From Sipunculus nudus (lineage: Eukaryota > Annelida > Sipuncula > Golfingiida > Sipunculidae), in the NCBI GenBank assembly GCA_026874595.1, contig CM049322.1:50321340-50385339 (forward strand): 64,000 bases of DNA, written 5' to 3'. The number at the start of each line of letters is the position of its first letter. The first letter of the stretch is position 1. The notes beneath the pieces are model-generated. The model was given only the letters and a program-made list of their open reading frames with translations, did no database searches and was not told the DNA's origin. Below are positions 1 through 11,849 of this stretch, piece by piece. The position numbers were made by a program, and so were the translations under genes.

Positions 1-1615
1 AATTTACAGATGGACAGGCAAGTGGAGAGAATGGACTAATACCTTTATTTAACTTTCAAGGGAATAATGCATTTAAGTTTATATATAAGCCTATTTTTTG
101 CATATCCACTTTTTCCATTAATAGTTTTTATCTTATTCATTTCTTTTTTACAAGTGTTATAAAATTTGTAATAAAAAACTGAAAAAATAAGTTAAAATAT
201 TAGAATTCTAAGGTGTAATCATTATATATCCAGATTGTAGCTCATATTGGGTCATATTATGCATACACATATATTTTATTATTTTTAAATCAAACGTTTA
301 AACTGAATTTAAAAGAAAATAATGCCACAACATGGCATCTACAAGATTATTCCTTGAATCCCTATTAAAAAGTTTTGCACATTGGAGTTTTCAGTACATG
401 CTTAATTTTATTCACCGAAATAAAATAAAAGATTAAGTAAATTTGATAAAATAAAAACACCTTTTCAAATAAAGCATACACACTGTTGGATGAATGAGGG
501 ACAAACAATATCATTATGCTAATTACAATCTCAGCTATAATTAATTACTGGAATTAATAGTCAATTTCACACCTGCTGAAGTTTTACTCTTCTGAAGTAA
601 AGCATTACTTATCTGATGAACATCCACACTTTCATAGCAATACATCACTTTGTGGACACAATCAAATGTGCACTCTAATCATTGTAACCCTGTGTGATAC
701 AAAATCTAAAATGTAGCACAGCCAAGAATAAAATAAAATACAAAAAATTATGACATTCATCTAGTTTATGCACCAGCTGGGGGGGGGGGGAAGCCTGCTA
801 GTAATGGCCAAGCTGAGCCAAGGTCAGCTGCCTGGGGTGGGTTACATAATGCAAGTGAAGGCTGTAATACAAGGTGGGCTTGATGTAAACACCACTTGAC
901 AGGGTGTATGAAAACTTGAATAAAAGCTACTCTTTTCAAACAATTCCTTTGAAATTTCAGATTTTAAAATATTAAATCCTTATGTTTATATGCTGTGAAA
1001 ATTAAATCAACAGAACTTACAGGGGAAAAATATGCCATTGCCAAAGTTGGACTTAATTTAAGGTATTGATTTTTTTTATGCTAATAACTTGAAAAAAATT
1101 GCAAAATTCAGATCTAATTTGGGGTAAACAATTGAATCTTGATTAAATAAAGTTATATTCCTGAAAAAAAGTATCCTGCTTCAGCAATTCTAATGTTAAG
1201 TGAGCAAATATATTTCCTGATTTAAAAAAAATTGCATTATATTAGGGCCCATAACTTCAAAATAATACCCAATACTGAACTAATTTTTGGTATGTGCACA
1301 GAAAATGTATGGTAAAATATGAATACTAAATATGATCAAAAACAGATCAGTGGTTTTGATATTAGGCAGCCTTGAAGTGTAACAATGGCTTTTTTTATAG
1401 AAAAAGGGAGGTTTTTCCTTAATATCTCGAAGAAACAAAGTCCTAATGACCCAATTTTCGGTATGGTAGGAGATTTTGGGGACATCTAATAGAATGCAGA
1501 ATTTTGGATTCATAGGTCCAAGTGTTTTAAAACGTGCCCTGTTAAAGGCTGGAGGGACGGACGACGGACAAAGGACCACAACTATAGCTCAGATGACTTA
1601 TAGTCAGCTGAGCTA
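1..1615 (+). repeat. 3' part of a hairpin-ended non-autonomous element, subfamily B
   Basis: Bases 1-745 match 60623-61367 in the same orientation with no indel and only about four substitutions seen by eye. Bases ~840-1615 are a diverged version of the tail unit found in the A elements. The element ends at 1585-1615 with a near-perfect hairpin: 14-base arms beginning TAGCTCAG and ending CTGAGCTA, one mismatch, 3-base loop, then AAAAA. Its 5' end is outside the window but is represented at 60384. Together the two copies imply about 1.85 kb. There is no convincing coding region; the 99-codon minus ORF at 1280-1579 follows the repeat and recurs in damaged form in other copies. Best read as a Helentron-like non-autonomous element (inference). 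Confidence 0.7.
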
Positions 1616-3911
1616 AAAATAGCATAGGTGACTGCATGGTGTTATTTGGAATACTTGACATTCTATCCATCCATACAATTTTCATACATCATCAGTAACT
1701 GCAAGTTAATTTCCTGTTACTCAACAACTAACAATTCCTTTCCTATTAATTTTGTCTTTAATTTGTTATTAAAAACCAATAAAAATTTATTAATTTATAG
1801 TTTTATTTTTATGTTGTTGGTCAAAACAACTACTAGATAAATTGGGTTGGACACCTGGATCAACTGTGCCTGGCCATAAGCCTCGCCTCAAGCGTGCAAA
1901 ATTTGCTGGAAGGTCAATATGGTCAACATACAGGTGACTGAAGAGGAGCTGAGGAGAGTCTGGGTCTGATATGGTCTCATAAAAACATTAATAAAAGCTA
2001 CAATTTATGTCCAATTTCTTTCAGCTTTCTAAATTTAAAGCTGAAATCCTTATGTGTGCATGATATGAAAATTATATCAACAGTGCTCACAGGAAACAAA
2101 TGTGCCATGGTCAAAGTTGGGCAAAATTTAAGGTACTAATTTTATATTTATACTAATAAGTTATAGAATTTGAAAAAATCAGAACTAATTTTGGGTATTC
2201 AATTGAATCTTGATTAAATAATGTTACATCCCTGACAAAATATCTCTAGCTTCAGCAATCCTCTTGTTAAGGGAGTAAATATAATTCTTGTTTTATTTAA
2301 AAAGTGCATTATGTTTGGGCCCATAACTTAAAACAATTATGCAATACTGACATCATTTCTGGCATGTGCATAGTGAATGTATAGAAAATACGTATATTAT
2401 ATATGATCAAAGTCAGATCAGTGGTTTGGATATTAGGCAGTCTTGTGTAACAATGGGTTTTTAATGGAAAAATGAAGTTTTTCATTGATATATATAAGGA
2501 AGTAAGTCCTAGTGACCAAATTCTTGGCATGGTAGGGGATTTTGGAGACATCTAACGTTGTGCCAAATTTTAGGAACTGAGAGCTGAAGCTGGGGAGCTG
2601 GGCCCTAGCAAACTGCATAACACTAGCTTGATGTACACAATTTGTGACATGGTGCGTAAAAACTAGAATAAAATCTACAGTTGTTGATTAGCTGGTTTCA
2701 AATTTTTGGTGTTAACAGATGAAATGCTAACAAAAACATGCTGTGAAAATTAAATCCACAGAAGTTACAGGAAAAAAATGTGCCATGGTAAAATTTGGGC
2801 AAAATTTAAGGTACCATTTTTTTATTTTTGCTAATATTTAAAAAAAAATTAAAAGATTTTGATCTAATTTTGGGTATACAATTTAATTCTGGTTAATTAA
2901 AGTTACAGTAAATGTGTAGAAAATATGTATATTATATATGATCAAAGTCAGATAAGTAGTTTTGATATTAGGCAGTCTTGTGTAACAATGGTTTTTTAAT
3001 GAAAAAATGAAATTTTTCATTAATATATAAAAGGAAGTAAATCCTAGTGATCAAATTCTTGGCCTGGTAGGGGATTTTTGAGACATCTTACTGTATGCCA
3101 AATTTTAGGAACTGAGAGCTGAAGCTGGGGAGCTGAGCTGTAGCAAACTGCATAACACTAGCTTGATGTACCCAATATGTGACATGGTGCATGAAAACTA
3201 GTAGAATAAAATCTACAGTTTTTGATCAACTGGTTTCAAATTTTTGGTGTTAACAGAAGAAATGCTAACAAAAACATGCTGTGAAAATTCAATCCACAGC
3301 AGTTACAGGGAAAAAAAATGTGCCATGGTCATATTTGGGCAAAATTTAAGGTACCAATTTTTTATTATTGCTAATATTTTAAAAAATTTAAAAGATTTTG
3401 ATCTAATTTTGGGTATACAATTTAATTTTGGTAAATTAAAGTGATATTTCTGGAAAAAAGTCCATTGCTTTAATATGTTTTGTGTTAAGCGATCAAATAT
3501 CTTTCCTGATTTTTTACAAAATGCATTATATTTGGGCCCATAACTTTTTAAAATTATATAATACAGACCTAATTTCTGGCATGTACATAGGAAATATATA
3601 CAGGAATATTTATGGTAAATATGAGGAAAAAACAAATGGTTTGTTTTGATATTAGGCAGTCCCGAAGTGTGAAAATAGGTTTTTAATAAAAAATTGAGGT
3701 TTTTCCTTAATTTCTCACAGGAACGAAGTCACAAAGACCCAGTTTTCAGCTTGGTAGGAGATCTTGGGGACATCTAACATTATGCCGAATTTTGGATTCC
3801 TAGGTCTTGTGGTTTCAAAACGTGCCAGTTTAACGGACGGACAGACGGACAGCCGACGCACAAAGGACCACAACTATGGCTCAGATGACTTAATTATAGT
3901 CAGCTGAGCTA
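1616..3911 (+). repeat. 3' remnant of an A-subfamily element interrupted by the B copy
   Basis: Starting with AGCATAGGTGACTGCATGG this stretch matches the middle and 3' half of the full A elements (compare 15272-17045 and 57000-58782). It joins the B copy at the A-tract which, in intact A copies, follows CTGA, so the B element landed in an A element whose 5' half lies outside the window. It contains three rather than two repeats of the ~680-bp internal unit (near 2100, 2780 and 3320). It ends with a hairpin near 3877-3911 whose loop is slightly longer than usual. Confidence 0.65.
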
Positions 3912-5268
3912 AAAATTGCTGATAGCACCAACAGAATTGAATTCGATTTGGAGGTATATAATATCTATGGACATGCATAATTTAGGGCAAATTAGTCAAA
4001 CAACTCCTGAGGGAAGGAGATCAATGTATTCTACAAAAACGGGAAGGTAGGTGGTGCCACCTGTCTGGTCTAAAAGAAATCTCTTCAAGATGGATGTGCA
4101 TGCCAAATGTCTTGTCAATACATTTACAATGAACCACTCCTGATTCAGATAATATCATGGGCTTTAATTTTGTGGGGGTTTTTTTGTGCAAAACGCATAT
4201 CATGGGGTATAAGAATTCATGGAAGGACACATTTGTGCGAATTTGAGAAAATTGTTGTATTCTACAAATGTTTGTAGATGGCACCACCAGTCTGGTGTAC
4301 AAGAAATCTAACCAGGAATGGTTAATATGCAGAATTTCAGGTCGATGCTGATCACCAGTTTTAAGTTATGTGTGATTTTAAAGACAAATCATGCACAGAA
4401 GGTCATTACACCAAATAAATTCTAGAAGGCACTACCTGTCTTGTGTACACGATTTAAAGCAATCGAAGAGCTATGGACATGTGTAAACATTCCGGAAGAT
4501 ACATCAATCCACTCCTGACACAAAGTGCATAAAGGTATTCTACTTATATGTGATTGCAGGTGGTGTCACTAGTCTTGTACTATACATGACATATATCTAC
4601 CTAAGACAGATAAACATGCTAAATTTCAGGCTGATAACAGCATACAACTTCTGAGAAGGGACATCATTGTATTCTACAAAATGGGATGGTATGTTGCACT
4701 ACCTATCATGTCAGGAGACTGTTTTTGTGGATTATAATAAATAAATACTAAATGACATATCTTGGAAAAAGCAGAAAAGACCATTACAGCCTGTCGGTGG
4801 CACCCCCTGCAGATCAAAATCATTTAGCAGTCACATGATCAATATTCCTATGCAAGAAAGCTAGCAAAGCCTGATGGAGGGACATGCAAGGATTCGGACC
4901 AATACATGTGTACACATTGAATCACTCCTGAGAAATGAGTGATTAATGTCTAAAGCATATGGAAGCCAAATGAAAACAATTGCAGATGGTGCTACCAGTC
5001 TGGAGTATAAGATGTAAGTATTGAAGGTCTGTCAACATGTACAATGTCGGCTTACAAATTACAAGCCCTGCAGCTCAGAGGATACATGCTGCAGTGACCT
5101 CATTTCAAGTTTCTAAAGAGATTTTTTAATTGAACTTCCTGGATATTTTATAGTTACATGATTGTAGGGTCAGGGGTTATAATTTGTGCCTTGCTAACAG
5201 ACAGCTGGATGGCCGATGACAAAGTGTCATACCTATACCTCAGCTGATTTTCGATCAGCTAAGCTAAC
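3912..5268 (+). repeat. Subfamily C repeat with GGTGGYGCCACC-type cores
   Basis: Diverged units repeat the theme 'GTATTCTACAAAA...GGTGGTGCCACCTGTCT' near 4027, 4256, 4409, 4533, 4671 and 4970. The block ends near 5247-5268 with CAGCTGA-TTTTCGA-TCAGCT followed by AAGCTAA, a variant of the A/B terminal hairpin, preceded by a degenerate GACAGCTGGATGGCCGATGAC stretch that matches the place of the (ACGG)n in A. The same unit occurs at 55870-56134 and 58783-58933. Noncoding. Confidence 0.5.
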
Positions 5269-5620
5269 AATTTCCCACTTTATAGTAATTACTTTTATAA
5301 AAAAATATCTTGTACTATATAAGTAACATTTTAATTTTAATGGATAACAGAAATCATGTTTCCACTGACAAATTGACAGTTTGTTGTGTTTTTTTATTTA
5401 CTAACATTGAGACCTCAGGAAACATAGTCAATTACATCTTGTGAGAGGCCAGCAATCATCAGCTGTGGTATATTTCAATATCCTGAAAGTAAGTGCACCA
5501 TGCCGTTGTCAGAAACTTTTCAATTTCTTTTGAGAAATGTAAAGGCATAAATTTATCCTAGAAATGTGTGTATCATCCAGAAATGAAATAGCTTACGTCA
5601 TGCCAACATTGAAGATAAGA
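5269..5620. other. Intergenic, no recognisable feature
   Basis: AT-rich sequence without an ORF, repeat or RNA gene that I can recognise. Confidence 0.5.
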
Positions 5621-5624
5621 GGGC

Positions 5625-7830
5625 CCAGATGGCGCCACCTACATTCACGTTCACGCTGATCATCCAAGCTCATATGTCGGGAACCGTTTGACCGATCAGG
5701 AAATAAAATTTACACAAATGTAGCCCTTGGATAGCTTTATAACATACACAAAACATGGTCTCTGCAATGAATTTACTAATTCACCTGAAATTCGGCATGC
5801 GTATTCACCCTGGATAGCTTTCTTGATTTTATGACAAGACGCCCCCTACATTCACGTTCACGCTGATGATATCCAAGCTCATATCTCGAGAACCCTTTAA
5901 ACGGATTGGGCCAAAATTTTGCATGTGTATAGATCTCAAATAGCTCTTTATCATACGCAAAATTGGTGGCGCCACCTGCAACCATTTTTGCACTGTGTCC
6001 GTCTGTTTCTTTGCCGTGGGATAATGTCACTCATATCTCGGCAGTGGTTAGACATATCTGCCTAGAATTTTGCAGTTTTATACATCCTGGATAGCTTTCT
6101 TGATTTTATGACAGGTGGCGCCACCTACATTATAGTTTACGCTGCAGACATCCAAGCTCATATCTCGGGAACAGTTTGAACGATTGGGCCAAAATTTTGC
6201 ATGTGTATAGATCTCACATAGGTCTTTATCATACAGAAAACTGGAGGGGCCACCTGCAACGATTTTTGCACATTTTGCACAGCGTCTGCCTGTTTCTCTG
6301 CCGTGGCCTAAAATCATTCATTTCTCTGTAGTGGTTCGACATAACTGCCTAAATTTTGCAGGTTTATACATCCTGGACAGCTTTCTTGATTTAATGACAG
6401 GTGGGGCCACCTACATTCTAGTTAACGCTGCACACATCCAAAATCATATCTCAGGAACCATTTTGACCGATTGGGCTAAAATTGTGCATGTGTTTAGATC
6501 TCACATAGGTCTTTATCATACTCAAAATTGGTGGCGCCACCTGCAACCATTTTTGCACTGTGTCCGTCTGTTTGTCTGCCGTGGGATAATGTCACTCATA
6601 TCTCGGCAGTGGTTAGACATATCTGCCTAGAATTTTGCAGTTTTATACATCCTGGATAGCTTTCTTGATTTAATGACAGGTGGGGCCACCTACATTCTAG
6701 TTAACGCTGCACACATCCAAACTCATATCTCAGGAACCATTTTGACCGATTGGGCTAAAATTGTGCATGTGTTTAGATCTCACATAGGTCTTTATCATAC
6801 TTAAAATTGGTGGCGCCACCTGCAACCATTTTTGCACTGTGTCCGTCTGTTTGTCTGCCGTGGGATAATGTCACTCATATCTCGGCAGTGGTTAGACATA
6901 TCTGCCTAGAATTTTGCAGTTTTATACATCCTGGATAGCTTTCTTGATTTTATGACAGGTGGCGCCACCTACATTCTTGTTAACGCTGCAGACATCCAAG
7001 CTCATATCTCGGGAACCTTTTAAACGATTGGGCCAAAATTTTGCATGTGTATAGATCCCACATAGGTCTTCATCATACACAAAACTGGAGGGGCCACCTG
7101 TAACCATTTTTGCACGGCGTCTGTCTGTTTGTTTGCCGTGGGATAACGTCACTCATATCTCGGCAGTGGTTAGACATATCTGCCTAAAATTTTGCAGCTT
7201 TATACATCCTGGACAGCTTTCTTGATTTTACGACAGGTGGCACCACCTACATTCTAGTTTACGCTGCAGACATCCAAACTCATTTCTCGGGAACCGTTTG
7301 AACGATTGGGCCAAACATTTGCATGTGTATAGATCTCACATAGGTCTTTATCATAAGAAAAATGGAGGGCCACCTGCAACCATTTTTGCACATTTTGCAC
7401 AGTGTCTGTCTCTTTGTCTTCCGTGGCCTAAAATCAATCATTTCTCGGTAGTGGTTTGACATAACTGCCTAAAATTTTGCAGGTTTATATATCCTGGACA
7501 GCTTTCTTGACTTTATGACAGGTGGCGCCACCTAAATTCTAGTTAACGCTGCACACATCCAAGCTCATATCTCAGGAATCAATAGACCGATTGGGCCAAA
7601 ATTGTGCATGTGTTTAGATCTCACATAGCTCTTTATCATACAGAAAACTGGAGGGGCAACCATTTTCGCACAGCGTCTGTCTGTTTGTCTGCCGTGGGCT
7701 AAAATCACTCATATACATGTGGTGGTTTGACTTTTCTGCCTAAAATTTCGCATTAGTATACAACTTGGACAGCTTTCTGGATTTGTGGTAGGTGGCACAA
7801 CCTACATACACATTTAGGCTGCAGACATCC
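5625..7830 (+). repeat. ~280-bp tandem array with paired GGTGGCGCCACC palindromes
   Basis: The phrase TGGATAGCTTTCTTGATTT (or TGGACAG...) recurs at 5811, 6088, 6374, 6653, 6932, 7210, 7495 and 7766, giving periods of 271-286 bp and about eight units plus a partial leading unit. Each unit carries two palindromic cores about 130 bp apart. One is AGGTGGCGCCACCT followed by ACATTC; the other is GGTGGCGCCACC, or a decayed form, followed by TGCAACC. Units 6374 and 6653 are nearly identical and mark a recent local duplication. The short minus ORFs (for example 5776-6030, 6078-6317 and 6922-7152) come from the repeat and are not genes. Confidence 0.85.
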
Positions 7831-8177
7831 ATGCTAATATGCAATATACCTCACTCTATTTCCCCTTGCCACTCAATTCATGCCTCACTTCACCCGTTCC
7901 ACTCTGATTTTGGCGGATACACGCTGTCACTTGCCGGCTATCCGTATTCTAGTTTTTAAAGTTTACACATTTTTCTCTATTTTTGAGATATATAAATACA
8001 CACTTAATCTTGGCCTGTTGGTTAATCTGTTTGATTCTTCAGTTGAATGAGTATATACTACCATTCTGATGATAACATTTCCTTTTGCGAATCTCTTCCC
8101 AGTCAGTTGATCGTCATGACCCATGGGTCACTTGTTCATGATGTGTATTCTATTTAAACCGTCTTTTCATAGTTTTT

Positions 8178-8253
<76 letters not shown>

Positions 8254-8472
8254 GTGCTGGGAGGGGGCAGGGGCCCTGCTACGTTTTTGTACCGCCTTAA
8301 AAGAATCCTCTCGGAGGTTCTGTAAAAAAGTGTTAGGTAACTGTTCAAAATGATAGCATGATGCTAATATGATGATTTCCTCTTGTTGTTTATGTTAATG
8401 TTAATGTAAAGCCACAGGAACCCGTGGAATGAAGTGATGGATGCGTGTTAACGAATAACTGAAGTATCGTAC
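7831..8472. other. Unique sequence with (TA)n and (AAT)n
   Basis: No gene seen. Bases 8180-8221 are (TA)n running directly into (AAT)n at 8222-8253. The 64-codon minus ORF at 8154-8348 is created by these simple repeats. Confidence 0.6.
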
Positions 8473-8668
8473 CCAGGGGCGGATCCAGGATTTAGGAAAA
8501 GGGGGGTCCAACCCAGGAGGACTCATGAAAATCCTAAAAAAAAGGTCATCAGGTCGGGAAAAGAGGGGTCCAAGCCGCAAAATTTCGTCTAAAACCCTTT
8601 AAAAAAGGTTGCTTCGGGTGAAAAAGGGGGCTCAGGACCCCCTGGACCCCCCTCTGGATCCGCTTCTG
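8473..8668. mobile_element. Small TIR element (MITE), CAGGGGCGGATCC family
   Basis: The left end reads CAGGGGCGGATCCAG and the right end, reverse complemented, reads CAGAAGCGGATCCAG. The 5-bp sequence GTACC flanks both sides (8469-8473 and 8669-8673; the last base is shared with the left TIR, so the duplication is 4-5 bp). The interior is purine-rich with G-runs. About 196 bp and noncoding, so mobilised by a transposase encoded elsewhere (inference). Confidence 0.7.
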
Positions 8669-8673
8669 GTACC

Positions 8674-9120
8674 ATCTGAGGAACAGTGCATACTTCTGTA
8701 TGAGAGAAGGAACATGTACAGGTTACTTACGGTAGGCCTCTGAGCAGACGACAAGGTAAACGAGCAGCACCACCAGTGTCACGGAAATTATCGCATCATG
8801 ACAATATCCTAATACACAACGACGGGAGTATGGACTATGGGTCTACAGGGCTGAGTTATATAAACTTTGAAAAATAGGATTCTTGAAATCCCAGGGACTA
8901 AAACATTTATTGATTAAAACAAAAGCATTGTTGTGATTGAATTAGTTTGTCAATAAAAAGGTAACTTCCTTAGAAAGAGTATTCATGATTACATTTAACC
9001 ACTGTTTTATAATCACACAAACACCTATACTTATATATATATGTGTGTGTGTGTGTGCATAAAGTATAAAAAAATGTATACTATACGACACGTATGTATA
9101 TATATAAATATCATATATTA
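8674..9120. other. Intergenic, AT/GT-rich
   Basis: No gene recognised. Contains short (TA)n and (TG)n at 9035-9060 and an AT-rich stretch up to the element end at 9123. Confidence 0.5.
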
Positions 9121-9122
9121 TA

Positions 9123-9425
9123 CACTCTAAAAATGGATCGGTTAAAATCAACCAAAAAATTGGTTGAAATCAACCGGTCTTCTCGGTTGATATGTGTCCA
9201 ACCAATTAACTGGTTGATTTCAACCGATCCCTATTGGTTGATTTTTCAACCAATTTTATTGGTTGAAATCAACCATGTGACTGGTTGAAATCAACCATGT
9301 GATTAGTTGAAATCAACCAACAATAATGGTTGAAAACAACCAATACTGAATCAACCAATTTGATGCAGATGACCATATTGGTTAAAATCAACCAAGAAAA
9401 TTGGTTGAGAAGCAACCAACTGAAT
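9123..9425. mobile_element. Left inverted end with TTGGTTGA subterminal repeats
   Basis: Begins ACACTCTAAAAATGGATCGG (9122-9141). It continues with about a dozen alternating TTGGTTGA and TCAACCAA segments, each a short palindrome such as TTGGTTGAAATCAACC. The same terminal sequence occurs in inverted orientation at 24446-24555. Either this is one end of a 15.4-kb element or one of two unrelated MITE ends. The 9094-9288 ORF is repeat-derived. Confidence 0.6.
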
Positions 9426-10019
9426 ACCCTTGCAATATGAAATGGTTACAAAATGAAGTTGAATTCAGCCACAATTGCCTGAAAACAACTAACACAAAAA
9501 AACTTTGCATAAAATGATAATGCAGTTTGCTCAAATATCATGGTGAAAAAGAATTATTTATACCTTTGTACCAAGTAATGTCAAGGAATATTCCTCAACC
9601 AGTTAAATTAACAAAATAAAACACAATTTGCACTTTGCATGATAATACTATTCCTCCTGTTTGTAGAAATGTAATGAAATTGGAAATATCACTTTGTGTG
9701 GCAGTACAAGTGCTCTGATTACCAGCTTGCATTCATACATCAACCTTTTGTCTGAAATGGTACACACAAAACAAGAGCATTATATTTATAAAAATAATTG
9801 TTTAATAAGTCCAGTAAAATAACAATGTAACATGTAATTCAATCATGCATGAAGTACACAACTTATAAACTGCACAACTGGCGACTCAAGCCTCCATTTA
9901 AAAAAAAATATACACAAGTAAGATTTTCTAGAGTCCAATGCTAAAAATTGAGTTACATGAAATTGAATTCACAATTACTGATTATTTAAATATGGACAGA
10001 TAGACAGGTAGACAAACAA

Positions 10020-10054
10020 AGTTGATCACTTGATCTCCCTTCCTGCTGAAGCTG
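10020..10054 (-). pseudogene. Possible terminal exon of the minus-strand degenerate gene
   Basis: On the minus strand a pyrimidine-containing TTTTCCAG acceptor is followed by CTTCAGCAGGAAGGGAGATC. It reads in phase 0 from the exon at 10108-10199 and runs to a stop near 9986. Similar exon-like blocks recur near 12820, 13080, 13250 and 13340, so this could equally be a repeat. Weak evidence. Confidence 0.2.
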
Positions 10055-10107
10055 GAAAATGATTAACATATGTTTGAAGTACTCTTGAAGTGCAGTGTCA
10101 TAGATAC

Positions 10108-10199
10108 CTGACTCATAAAAATGATGAAACAAGAGTCTACAGTCAATACTTTTGCCTGATGACTGTCTTCATTCCAAATGTCTGCATGTATCATGGTGC
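10108..10199 (-). pseudogene. Exon-like block of a minus-strand degenerate gene
   Basis: A good acceptor (TTCCTCAG) at the high-coordinate side and a good donor (CAG|GTATCT) at the low side bound 92 nt with one open frame. That frame reads TMIHADIWNEDS and ends in FIIFMSQ. It needs one leftover base from the preceding exon, but the exon at 11734-11848 does not supply that phase in its best-looking frame, which suggests a frame lesion or an assembly indel. The residues resemble, from memory, the C-terminal part of a large uncharacterised protein family expanded in fish and invertebrates. I assign no function. Confidence 0.35.
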
Positions 10200-10343
10200 C
10201 TGAGGAACACAGCAACACTGAACTCAGTCACTGTTGATCTTCATCAAACATTTAGAAACTGAATTTCTGGATCTGAAAATACATCAAATTTCACATTAAT
10301 AATATTAAAAATATGAAAATATGTGTTGGTGTTAATACTGTTC

Positions 10344-10346
<3 letters not shown>

Positions 10347-10391
<45 letters not shown>
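10347..10391. repeat. (TA)n microsatellite
   Basis: Uninterrupted alternating AT of about 45 bp. It accounts for the 'YIYIYI' ORF overlapping it. Confidence 0.9.
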
Positions 10392-10395
<4 letters not shown>

Positions 10396-10699
10396 CACAC
10401 ACACAATTTTAATCCAACCCCTTATAACTGCTTGTGATATAGGCATACTTCATGCACAAGGCAGTACAAGAGGGCGAGACCTAAAATGTGACAAAACATG
10501 TTAACATTTTGTCATGATGACGATAGACTATCTATCGTCAATGGATATTAAATTATTGTGAACAAGGTAGGCCTACAAGTAATAATGTACTCATTATTGA
10601 TTAAATATGTACTGTAACAAAATTTAGACTTTGTGCATATCTTGCAATTGTACAATAATACAATAGGGAACACAACAGAATACAGTCATCATAACATGA

Positions 10700-11640
10700 T
10701 TTCAAGTGATGAAGGAGATTTGCCCAATTTCCAAAATTTCAAAGTTAGAAAGTTCCAAACATATTGGTTTTGCTTTTCTGAATTTCAATGCTAAAATCAT
10801 GTACTTTCTTCAAGTTCACAGAACATTAGTCATAGTGACCTAATTTCAGGATTCAAAGGAGACCTCCCTAGATATTGAGTATGAATGGCCTAATGGTTAA
10901 AAATGCCCTGTCAGTCTTTCAAGCTGCTCAAAATCGTGTTTTTGGCCCATAGCTCACAGAATATAGTTCACTTTGTCCTACAGTTTATGACAAATTGCTA
11001 TCATATTTTCATATTATAATAGTTTAAATCTTTGCATTTTGTACTTGCTGTGAAAAGTATATCAACAGTGCTGACAGGAAAGCAATTGTGCCATGGTCAA
11101 GGTTGGACAAAATTTAAAGGTCTGATTTTACCTTTATGCCAATAATTTAAAAAGATTATAAAAATCTGTTATATGCTCGAAAAAATATAAAAAATCTGTT
11201 ATATGCTTGAAAATATTTTTATAAAAAAATCTGTTATATGCTTGAAAACAACTCTCTATCTTCAAAATCTATCATGTAAAGTAAGTCAATATCTTTCCTG
11301 ATGTTTTGACAAGATACATTTTATTTGGGTAAATAACTGCTAAAATTAAATTGTGAAATTTTGACCCAATATCTGACACTAAAGTGCAACAAATGGCTTT
11401 TACTGAAAAATGGAGGTTTCTCCTTAGTTTCTCATAAAAAATGTAGTCACAGTGATCAATATTCAGGTTTGTTAGAAAATAAGGACATCTACCTGGATGT
11501 CAAATTTTGGATTCATGGGTCCAGTGGTTTTGAAACGTGGCATGTAAACAGAGATCAAGCTGGACAACCGGACCAATAATGGACAAATGACCATAGCTAT
11601 ATCTGACATAACATACAACAGGTAGTCATCTGAGCTAAAA
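10700..11640 (+). repeat. Old, diverged hairpin-ended element copy
   Basis: Carries the anchors of the tail unit (GTGCCATGGTCAAGGTTGG near 11090; the CTTTCCTGAT motif near 11293). It ends near 11620-11640 with a decayed hairpin and CATCTGAGCTAAAAATTGG. The (ACGG)n is reduced to remnants. Older than the A copies, judged by how poorly it aligns. Confidence 0.55.
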
Positions 11641-11733
11641 ATTGGTGCCACATAAATATTCCCTTTAACACATTATCGATTATTCCTTATTTATAGAATT
11701 GTAAGAAATCTAAAAGCAAAAATCAGTATATAC

Positions 11734-11848
11734 CTTCTGAACATCAATAAATGCTGCCCTTTGCTTCTGCTATGGTGGGCTTGACATTTCTTCCTGTGTG
11801 CTGTAATCAGTTTTGGCAGTAAACGAAGCATCATAGCACTTATGGCAC
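11734..11848 (-). pseudogene. Exon-like block with a frame lesion, minus-strand degenerate gene
   Basis: A strong acceptor (GGTTTTTTCAG) and a consensus donor (CAGAAG|GTATAT) bound 115 nt. The frame that continues from the exon at 17900-18017 reads GAISAMMLRLLPKLITAHRK. Near the donor the family-like peptide AAFIDVQK lies in a different frame. One or two small indels therefore separate the halves. This is decay, a sequencing indel, or a wrong exon model; I favour decay. Confidence 0.4.
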
Positions 11849-11849
11849 C

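Noticed and set aside
5625-7830. Clustered small genes on the minus strand (5776, 6078, 6922, 7280)
   Set aside because: Each ORF is the same part of the 280-bp repeat unit with differing ends.
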